Positions 28,425 to 36,900 of a stretch of 64,000 nucleotides of DNA are shown one piece after another. The translations under genes were made by a program, and so were the position numbers. The DNA lies in NCBI GenBank assembly GCA_018716285.1, contig DVKD01000028.1, positions 1 to 64,000 on the forward strand. Direction: 5' to 3'. The notes under the pieces are model-generated. The model worked only from the letters and a program-made list of their open reading frames with translations. It had not been told where the DNA came from and searched no databases. Positions within the stretch are counted from its first letter, which is position 1. Every line of letters begins with the position of its first letter. This DNA is from Candidatus Merdivicinus faecavium. GTDB taxonomy: Bacteria > Bacillota > Clostridia > Oscillospirales > Ruminococcaceae.

Positions 28425-29523
28425 AAGCAAGCTCCTGTAAGCGCGGCATCGCGTAGTCGAAAAACTCCTCGTAGGCCGGGCAGAAATAGTTGAGCGGCAG
28501 CGTATCCCCCCGCATGGGCTCCCGGTCACGGCGGCAGCCCCCGCGGCAGATGGCATAATGGCGGCAGCTGCGGCATTTCTCCGGGATGTCGAGGGGGGCG
28601 GCGAGAAACTTCTGCGCGGCGGGGCTTTTCATCATGTCCGGGATGGAGTCGGTGCGGATGTTGCCGAGCTTCCACTCGTCGAGGGCGTAGAAGTCGCAGG
28701 GGTAGACCGAGCCGTCCGCCTCGACGACGTTCTGGATGACGCAGCGCCCGCTTAAGCCGCAGCTCTCGGGCGGATAGCCCATCGCCATCCCGACGAGGTT
28801 CTCGAAATAGCGGATGTAGATAAAATTCCCCGCCTTGACGTCCCGGTACCAGAGGTCAAAGAGGGTCTTCAAAAACTTTGCGTAAGCCTCGGGGGTGAGG
28901 GAATAGGGGTTGCTCCCCCGCTCCTCCCCCAGCGGGTCGAGACAGGGGATAAATTGCAGCCAATTGAGCCCCGACCGGCGGAAAAACCCGTAGATGCGGT
29001 CGATATGCCGGGCGGACTGGCGGGTGACGACGGTCAGGATGTTGAACTCCACCTTTTTGGCGGTCAAAAGCTGGGCGGTGCGCAGGACGCGGTTGAAGGT
29101 CCCCTTCCCTGCGGGGTCGAGGCGGTTTAAGTCGTGAATTTCCTTGGTGCCATCGAGGGAAAGCCCGACGAGGAAGCGGTTTTCCGCCAAAAATGCGGCC
29201 CATTCCGCGTCGAGGACCATTCCATTGGTCTGGATGGCGTTGGAGATGCGCAGCCCCTTGCGGTTATACTGCTTTTGCAGCGCGACCACCTTGCGGAAAA
29301 AATCGAGCCCCGCCAGGGTCGGCTCCCCGCCCTGAAAACCGAAGGAGCAGCTCCCGTCGGCGGTGGCAAGGGCCTTCTCGATGAGGGCCTCCAGCGTCTC
29401 GTCGGACATGACGCCATAGGAAGAGACGCCGCGGTTTTCGGCGACGTCGTGGTAGAAACAGTACCGGCAGCGGATGTTGCAGTTGCCCGAGGCCGGTTTG
29501 ATGAGAAAATTGAGCGGCGGCAT
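28384..29523 (-). CDS. Anaerobic sulfatase-maturase-like radical SAM/SPASM protein
   Basis: NCNIRCRYCFYHDVAENR; SFGFQGGEPTLAGLDFF; SPASM Cys-rich CRSCRHYAICRGGCRRDR. Confidence 0.88.
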   Translation of the reverse strand: MPPLNFLIKPASGNCNIRCRYCFYHDVAENRGVSSYGVMSDETLEALIEKALATADGSCSFGFQGGEPTLAGLDFFRKVVALQKQYNRKGLRISNAIQTNGMVLDAEWAAFLAENRFLVGLSLDGTKEIHDLNRLDPAGKGTFNRVLRTAQLLTAKKVEFNILTVVTRQSARHIDRIYGFFRRSGLNWLQFIPCLDPLGEERGSNPYSLTPEAYAKFLKTLFDLWYRDVKAGNFIYIRYFENLVGMAMGYPPESCGLSGRCVIQNVVEADGSVYPCDFYALDEWKLGNIRTDSIPDMMKSPAAQKFLAAPLDIPEKCRSCRHYAICRGGCRRDREPMRGDTLPLNYFCPAYEEFFDYAMPRLQELAYDAARRRSGYPHP

Positions 29524-29559
29524 AGCGTGCCCCTTTCCGGTGAATTTTTCAGCGCGCAG

Positions 29560-30507
29560 CTATTTGAACATCTTGAATTTGAGGAGGACCCCCATCGCGA
29601 CGAGCATCAGGATGAGCGACACCAGCGTCGGGAACCACCAGATCGGGTACTGCAGCCCGGAGACGTTCATGCCGTAGTAGCTGAACACAATGGTGGGGAT
29701 GGTCAGCAGGATGGTGGCGGACGCCTGGACCTTCATGACGGTGTTCAGGTTGTTGGAGATGATCGAGGCGTAGGCTTCCATCGTGCTGGCGAGGACGTTC
29801 GAGTAGATTTCCGACATCTCCATCGCCTGGTGGATCTCGATGAGGACGTCCTGCATCAGGTCCTCGTCCTCCTCGTAGAGGGTCAGAAGGTTGCCACGGG
29901 AGATCCGCTTGAGGGTCGCCTCGTTGGAACGCAGCGAGCTGGAGATGTAGACGAGCGACTTCTGCAGCCCCATGAGCTGGATGAGCGCCGCGTTTTTGGT
30001 TTCGCTGTGCATCTGGCTCTCCATGCTGCTGGAGATCTTCTCAATCTGCCGCAGGTGGACCAGGAAGCGCTGGGCGATCCGCAGCAGGATGGTGAGCAGG
30101 AAGCGGGTGTGCAGCCGGGTCTGGATGCCGCGGATAAGGCCGGAGGCAATGTTGTCGAGCACCGCGCTCTGCTTGCTCGAAATGGTCACGAAATAATCCG
30201 GCGTGATGATGATGCCGAGCGGGATGGTGGTAAAGACGACCGACTTGTCCTCTTCCTCATCCTCCTCGTCCTTGTCAACCTGGTACGGGACGTCGACGAC
30301 GACGAAGGTCTGGTCCTCCTCCTTCTCGGTACGGGAAATCTCTTCCTCGTCAAGGGAGGCGCTCAAGAAGTCGCTGTCGAGTTCCATCGCCGTGCGCATA
30401 TACTGGAGCTCCTCCGCAGTCGGATGGACGGCCATGACCCAGCAGCCGGGTTCCTCCCGCTTGATCTGCTCGATCTTTCCGTCGATGGTTTTAAAAAATT
30501 TCAGCAC
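29560..30507 (-). CDS. CorA family divalent-cation transporter
   Basis: C-terminal YYGMNVSG loop between two TM helices. Confidence 0.92.
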   Translation of the reverse strand: MLKFFKTIDGKIEQIKREEPGCWVMAVHPTAEELQYMRTAMELDSDFLSASLDEEEISRTEKEEDQTFVVVDVPYQVDKDEEDEEEDKSVVFTTIPLGIIITPDYFVTISSKQSAVLDNIASGLIRGIQTRLHTRFLLTILLRIAQRFLVHLRQIEKISSSMESQMHSETKNAALIQLMGLQKSLVYISSSLRSNEATLKRISRGNLLTLYEEDEDLMQDVLIEIHQAMEMSEIYSNVLASTMEAYASIISNNLNTVMKVQASATILLTIPTIVFSYYGMNVSGLQYPIWWFPTLVSLILMLVAMGVLLKFKMFK

Positions 30508-30523
30508 ATTGCCGGTCCCCTTT

Positions 30524-31933
30524 CTACTGCTGTTCCGCCTTTCTCTCTTCGAGGAGCTCCCTGTGTTTTTCGAGGTCGATGGGGAGCTCGCCGATGACGC
30601 CCTCGGTGCTGTCCGACTTGAAGAGGACCTTTGCGGTCTGGAGCATGATCTTCAAGTCGACCCAGATGCTGTACTGCTCGATGTAAATCAGGTCGAGGAT
30701 GAGCTTGTCCTTGGGGGTGGTGTTGTACTTGCCGAGGATCTGGGCGAGACCGGTCAGGCCGGCTTTCACCTTTAAGCGGTAGCGGAACTCGGGCAGGACC
30801 TCGACATATTTTTCGGTAATCTCAGCCTGCTCGGGGCGGGGGCCGACGACGCTCATCTCTCCTTTGAGGATGTTGATGAACTGCGGCAGCTCGTCGATGC
30901 GCAGCTTGCGCAGGACGTTCCCGACCTTCGTGATGCGGCTGTCCCCCTGGGAGGCGAGGCGCTTGTTGTTTTTGTCGGCGTCGACGATCATGGTGCGGAA
31001 TTTCAGGACGTTGAAGATTTTGCCGTCCTGGGTGACGCGGGGCTGCTTGAAGAAGACAGGGCCGCCGTCCTCCAGCTTGATGGCGAGCGCCTCGATGAGC
31101 ATGATCGGGCTGGAAATGACGATGGCGATGAGCGAGACGACAATGTCGCAGGCGCGCTTGATGAGCGCCTGCTCAAAGGTCAAGCCGGTCACGCGGGACT
31201 CGAGGACGGTGACGTCGTCGACCAGGACATGGTGGGAGTGCTTGATGATGATATCCGCGAGGTCGGGGGTAAAGTAGACGTTTTTGCGGTGTTTGTAGCA
31301 GTATTCGACCAGCCGGTCCTTGTCCTTCTCCGGAAGGGAGTAGAGGAAGACGGTCTGATGGTCGCGGATGATCTGCTTTAGGTTTTCATCCTTGATGGAG
31401 CAGAGGGTGCGGATGTTGTACTGCTTCTTGTAGCGGTTGATCTTGGAGACAAAACTGACCAGCCCCTCCTTTTCGCCGTAAACCACCACAACCGTTTCCG
31501 GCGGGTTGATGACAAAGTAGAGGTAGTTGCCGAAATAGGTCGCGAGATAGGTCGCGATAATCTGCAGCAGCACCACCCCGATGAAGGTAAAGATATCCTG
31601 GGTGAGCGGCGCCCGCTGGTCGTAGTTATAGAGCATGATGTAGATTTGGAAATAGGTGATGAGGTCGGTGATGCCGATGGCGAGCACGATCGAATAGATG
31701 ATCTCCTTGCTCTTTTTGCGGCCGATGGCGTAGCCGCCGTAAATCTTGATAAAGCAGATCCCCGCCACCACAAAGGTGGACATCGAGATGGCGGCCGTCC
31801 GCGACGCGCGCCAAAGTTCCCGCTCGGTCAGGCCGAACAGGCCGAAGAAAATGGCAAAAAGCAGGACAAAGAAAAGCCCTTTAAAGGCCAGCAGAAAGGT
31901 CCTTTGCAGCTTTTTCACGAAATTTTTCACCAT
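30524..31933 (-). CDS. Exopolysaccharide polyprenyl glycosylphosphotransferase
   Basis: N-terminal TM helices; KRACDIVVSLIAIVISSPIMLIEALAIKLEDGGPVFFKQPR; LRKLRIDELPQFINILKGEMSVVGPRPE. Confidence 0.93.
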   Translation of the reverse strand: MVKNFVKKLQRTFLLAFKGLFFVLLFAIFFGLFGLTERELWRASRTAAISMSTFVVAGICFIKIYGGYAIGRKKSKEIIYSIVLAIGITDLITYFQIYIMLYNYDQRAPLTQDIFTFIGVVLLQIIATYLATYFGNYLYFVINPPETVVVVYGEKEGLVSFVSKINRYKKQYNIRTLCSIKDENLKQIIRDHQTVFLYSLPEKDKDRLVEYCYKHRKNVYFTPDLADIIIKHSHHVLVDDVTVLESRVTGLTFEQALIKRACDIVVSLIAIVISSPIMLIEALAIKLEDGGPVFFKQPRVTQDGKIFNVLKFRTMIVDADKNNKRLASQGDSRITKVGNVLRKLRIDELPQFINILKGEMSVVGPRPEQAEITEKYVEVLPEFRYRLKVKAGLTGLAQILGKYNTTPKDKLILDLIYIEQYSIWVDLKIMLQTAKVLFKSDSTEGVIGELPIDLEKHRELLEERKAEQQ

Positions 31934-32019
31934 ATTGTTCCGGTTCCCCTTCCGTTTTTGAGCTGTTTCTTGATTGGGCGCAACCGTGCGCTCTCAAAAG
32001 ACGCGCAGCTGCAAGGGTT

Positions 32020-32158
32020 ATGATTCTGCGGACGCTAATCCGCCAGGATTTGAAGGCGGGCTTGCCCGCCGCAGTTTTGCGCCGGCAAAACCGGCCGCAG
32101 AACAATGTTCTCAAATGGCTTCCGTCAGGAGGCCATTTGAGGTTATTATACCACATTT
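32020..32158 (-). repeat. Second copy of the modular multi-hairpin repeat
   Basis: On minus: TGGTATAATAACCTCAAATGGCCTCCTGACGGAAGCCATTTGAGAACATTGT...GGTTTTGCCGGCGCAAAAC...GGCGGGCAAGCCCGCC...AAATCCTGGCGGATT; same order of modules as 1-200. Confidence 0.8.
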
Positions 32159-32187
32159 CGGCGGTTTTGCAAAGCCGTCTGCGGCCG

Positions 32188-33828
32188 CTAATTTCTGGGC
32201 GTTTCAGCGGGCGCTTCCGTCCCCTGCTGCTCGAGCTCCTCGAGCGGCCCCAGCTCCCCGGTCTGTTCGAGCTTCTCTATCTGCTCAATCAGCCCCGCAG
32301 CACCGACTGCTCCTGTCTCCGATGCCGGTTCCGAAACAGGCCGGGGCGGCTCTGCGGTGCGCGCAGGGGCGGGTTCCTCAGGCGGCTGCCTGCGCGCCTT
32401 GCCGGGCGTCTTCTCCTCGATGATGAGGCCGTCCGCCTCGAGGGATTCGCGGAAGCTGACCGGCATCTCGCGGATATTGGCCCGCGCCGCCGGCATCGAG
32501 AGCGGCTCCGGGGCGTCCTTGCCCTCCGGCTTGTGCTCCGCCTCGGCGCGCTCCCCGGCGATCTCGCCCTCGGTCTGGCCGGAAAGGCGGGCGAGCTGCT
32601 CGGCAAAGAGGCGGCAGTTTTTCTCCGCGTCAAAATTTTCCTTCCAGGACTGATAGGCGCGCTCCCCCTTCTGGGCGATCCGCTCCTTGCTGATGCGGCA
32701 GAAGCCGTCCAGCGCGAGTCCGAGCTGCTCAGCGGTCACATTGGCGGGGAGGAGCATGCCGTTGTCGTTGTCGACCACCGCCGAGACGCCGTCTACATTG
32801 GTCGCCGCGACGAAAATGTGGTTGGCCATCGCCTCCATCATGGCGGTGGGGACGCTTTCGGAGATGCTCACGCTCAAAAACATGTCGATGTAGGTTTCCC
32901 GGTAATAGCGGTAAATCTCGCGGCGGGTAAGCTTGCCGAGGAACCGGCAGCGGATCCCCTTTTTCTCCGCGAGGACGCTTTTGGCGTAGCTCACCAGCTC
33001 CTGCTGCTCCGAGCCGTCGCCGATATGCACCCACTCGATGCAGCCGCCCTGCACCCGGGCGAGCGCGTCGACCAGGAGCTTTAAGCGCTTGTCCTTTTCG
33101 GTCGGGGAGCATGTGACGACCCGCAGGAAGAATTCCGGCAGCGGGTCGAGCCGCTCCCGTTCCTGGCCGGGCACGCCCAGCCGGGCGACCCGGAAGCGGG
33201 AAACATCCTCTCCGGTCTGTACAAAATTATCCAGATACAACTGTCTGGAATGCTCACTCGTAAAATACACCGCGTCGACCCGGCGGTTGATGACCCCGTT
33301 TAAGGTCTCCCGCCGCGCGCCGGTGCGGGGGTTGAACATATTGGCGTTGTGGCAGCGCGCGACGACCCGGATGTCATCCGAAAAATCCTTGAGGCAGCAG
33401 AGGCCGTAGAGGTAGTCGTTGAAGTTCGCCGAGTAGATGAGCAGCGGCTCCTCCCGCTCAAACAGGTCCTGGCTGCGGATATAGTCGTAGAGGAGGCGGC
33501 TCTTGACAAGGGAGGCGAGGAGGCGCTTCTGGTAAACCGGCGTCAGCCGCCCTTCCTCCTTCGCGATGGCCGTTTCCTCCTTGTATCCGCGGCTGAAGCG
33601 GCAGGACAGGCGGGTCAAAAAGCGTTTCAAGCCGCTCACCTTTTCGGCGGGGCGGTAAAAGACGACGTCCTTGGGCAGGGACTGGGACATCAGCCGCTCG
33701 GTGTCGAGGCTGATGACGTGGACTTTATAGAGCTTCTTGAGCTCCTGGATCTCATTTTCCAGAAAGCTCTCCTGCGTGCCGCAGGGATAATGCTCCGTGA
33801 CGATCAGCAGATTCTGTTTCATGGACAA
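32188..33828 (-). CDS. Glycosyltransferase (GT4-like) with long disordered C-terminal tail
   Basis: VVTCSPTEKDKRLKLLVDALA...HIGDGSEQQEL...MFLSVSISESVPTAMMEAMAN; P/E/A-rich tail. Confidence 0.85.
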   Translation of the reverse strand: MSMKQNLLIVTEHYPCGTQESFLENEIQELKKLYKVHVISLDTERLMSQSLPKDVVFYRPAEKVSGLKRFLTRLSCRFSRGYKEETAIAKEEGRLTPVYQKRLLASLVKSRLLYDYIRSQDLFEREEPLLIYSANFNDYLYGLCCLKDFSDDIRVVARCHNANMFNPRTGARRETLNGVINRRVDAVYFTSEHSRQLYLDNFVQTGEDVSRFRVARLGVPGQERERLDPLPEFFLRVVTCSPTEKDKRLKLLVDALARVQGGCIEWVHIGDGSEQQELVSYAKSVLAEKKGIRCRFLGKLTRREIYRYYRETYIDMFLSVSISESVPTAMMEAMANHIFVAATNVDGVSAVVDNDNGMLLPANVTAEQLGLALDGFCRISKERIAQKGERAYQSWKENFDAEKNCRLFAEQLARLSGQTEGEIAGERAEAEHKPEGKDAPEPLSMPAARANIREMPVSFRESLEADGLIIEEKTPGKARRQPPEEPAPARTAEPPRPVSEPASETGAVGAAGLIEQIEKLEQTGELGPLEELEQQGTEAPAETPRN

Positions 33829-33956
33829 TTCCTTCCTATATCCAGTAATTCCGACGAAAATAGCAGGCAGAGCCTATTAAAAATATCATAGCACATTCCC
33901 GCCGGAAAGAAAAGCTTTTTTCTATGAAAAAAAGCGAAAGGGACCCGCCGCAGAAA

Positions 33957-36900
33957 TCACCCCTGCGGCAGGACAAACCTCCCCTCATCCTCCGCGGCGC
34001 ATCCTCTGCGGACGGCGGCGCGCAAGCCCGCCTCAGCCGCGCCGGCAATGACCGAGCCGGTGCGCTGGAAACCGAAGAGGCGGTAGACTTCCCGCACGAG
34101 GTCCTCCTTGGGCAGGCTGATCTGCCGCTCCAGGACATACCGGACCGCATTGGCGAACTCCTCCGGCGGGATATCCTCGGCGTCGCGGCGGAAATCATCC
34201 GCACCCGGCACGCCCGGCACCCGGAAATCCGCGTACTTGCGCGGCCCGCGGCGGCGGCTCCAGTAGAAGGTGCGGTCCTCCCAGCGGGTCTGGCTGCCGG
34301 GCAGCTTTTCGAGAAGGGGGGCGAAGCGGCGCTCCACCTTTGCGGTCATCCGGGTGATGCCCCAGGCGTTCATGACCCTGCGGCAGAGGAGCTCGCCGCT
34401 GACCGGCGCCTCGGCCTCGAGGACCTGCTTCATCTGGGCGAGGATCTCCCCGTCGTGCTCCGGCAGGCAGAATTCCTCCACCCCGGCCGGACGCTCGGGC
34501 AGCTTGCAGACGACGTAAGGGGCACGTTTCTCCTCGGGCTCCGGCTCCCGTTCGAACCGCGCCTGATCCAATTCGGGCGGGCGGCGCTCCTCGGGCGGCG
34601 GGAGGGGGGCTTGGCGCTCCTGGCGCAGAGCATTCTCAATTGCATCGCGGATGCGCCCAATCTCCCGGACCGGATCCTCCCGCCATTCCAGCACCCAGAC
34701 GTGGTGCAGCTTCCAGCCCAGGGAGCGCAGGACGCTCTCCTGGTTCATGTTACGGTCGCGGGCCGTCTTGCCGGCCTTGTAGGAATTGCCGTCGCAGAGG
34801 ATGCCGAGGAGGTATTCCCCGGGGCGGCGCGGGTCGACGACAGCCAAGTCGATGCGGAAGGCGGAACAGCCGACGTGGGTCCGCACCTCATACCCCAGCC
34901 GCCGCACATGGGAGGCGAGCAGCTCGGCAAAGGGGTCCCGCTGCACCGAAAGCTCCTGCGCCGGGGTGGCGAGGGCGGCGTAGCCCTTTTCGGCGAACTC
35001 GAGGAAGGCCTTGAGCCCGGCGACCCCCTCGGCCCGGGTGCGGGAAAGGTCGATCTGGCTTGCGCGGAGGGTCGAATAGACCTTCATCTCCCGCCGCGCG
35101 CGGGAAACGGCGACGTTTAAGCGCCGCCAGCCGCCCTCCCGGTTGAGGGGGCCGAAATTCAGGGCGACCCGCCCGTCCTCATCCGGCCCGTAGCCGATGG
35201 AGAAGAGGATGACGTCCCGCTCGTCGCCCTGGACGTTTTCGAGGTTCTTGACAAAGATCGGCTCCTCCGCGGCCGCGTTTTTCTCCTCGAGGCCGGGGTG
35301 CTCGGCAAACGCCTCGAGCAGCAGGTCTTCAATCAGGTTCTGCTGCACCGCGCTGAAGGTGACGACCCCGATGCTCTCCTTTGCGAGCCGGTCGTCCGAA
35401 AGGCGGCGGAGGATTTCCCCAACGACCGCCTCGGCTTCGGCGCGGTTTTGCTTGCTCCGGCCGCGGTCGTAGCTGCCGCCCACCGGCACGAGGCTCACCT
35501 TGCTTTCGAGGTCGCACGGGGAGGGGAAGGTGTAGAGGTTTCCGTAATACTGCCGGTTGCTGAAGGCGATGAGGCTCTCGTGCCGGCTGCGGTAGTGCCA
35601 GCGCAGGTGCTCCTCCGGCATTGAGAGGGCGAGGCAGTCGTCGAGGATGCTCTCGAGGTCCTCCTGCTCGAAGTCCTCCCCGCTCTGTGGCGCATTGGTG
35701 AAAAATGCGGTGGGCGGGAGCTGCTTCGGGTCGCCGACGACGATGACGTTCTCGCCGCGCGCGATGGCGCCCACCGCCTCGCAGGTGGGGAGCTGGCTCG
35801 CCTCGTCGAAGATGACCAGGTCAAAGGGCGGGTACTGCGGGTCGATATACTGGGCCACCGAGATGGGGCTCATCAGCATACAGGGGCAGAGCAGCCGCAG
35901 AAGGTTCGGGATGCTGTCGAAAAGGCGGCGGATCGAGAGGGCGCGCCCGCCGCTGCGGATGGCCTTCTGGAGGATGCCGGTCTCGGAGGAGGCGGCGATC
36001 CCGGCGGAGGGTGCGGGGATCCGGGCCGAAAGCCGGGCGATAAGCTCCCGGCGGGTCAGCTGCTCAAAATCGCTGCTCATCCGGCGGAATTTGCGCACCT
36101 TGGCCTCAAACATCTCGCCGTGGAAGCCGGAGAGGGCGGGCTCCGACTCGATCATCGCGTCGGCGCAGGCGGCATAAAGCCCCCGGTGATAGGAAGCCAT
36201 CAGCTGTTCCGGCTCGACTGCCCCGCTGCGGCAGGCAGCCGCGAGGACACGTAAGCCCTCCCCGACCGCCCGCTGTTCGGCGGCGATCCAGCTGCACCAG
36301 CCGCGCAGGAGGGAGAGGTTTTCTCCCCAGCGCCGCTGCCGTTCCCGCAGGAGGGCGAGCTGGCCGCCCTCCTCCTGCTGCGCGGTCCGAATCCGGCCGA
36401 GGCTCCAGATGCGCTCCGCTTCGCGCTTCATCTCCGCAAAGCTCTCGACGAGCGCGCCCAGCTCGGCGCCGGCGGCGTCGTCAGGGCCGGTCCGGTTGGA
36501 GAGGTAGCAGCGCGCCGCATTGGTAAGAAGCTCCCGCCGCGCTTCGGGGCTGTCCGCCAGCCCGGCGGCAGCTTCCTGCAGGCGGCAGCCCTTTTCAAAG
36601 CTCTGCTCGAGGGTGCGCCAGTCCGGCTCGCGCTCCTTCCAGAGCGGCCCGAACCGCGCCGCGAAAACCCGCTCCTTCCCCGCAATGATGCGGGTGCCCT
36701 GGTCGTACTCGGCCAGGAGGTTTAAGCCGCTCTCCACCTGCTCCTTCAAAAGCGACTTTGGATCCTTCGCAAGCGCCCGGAGCGACTTGAGGACCTTATT
36801 CTGGCCGAAGATGCGGGGCAGGATCCAGCTGTCCGACGCCTGTTCCCACTCCCTGCGGGCGGTCGGCTCGTTGAAGAGGAGGATCTCTTTCTGATAGGTG

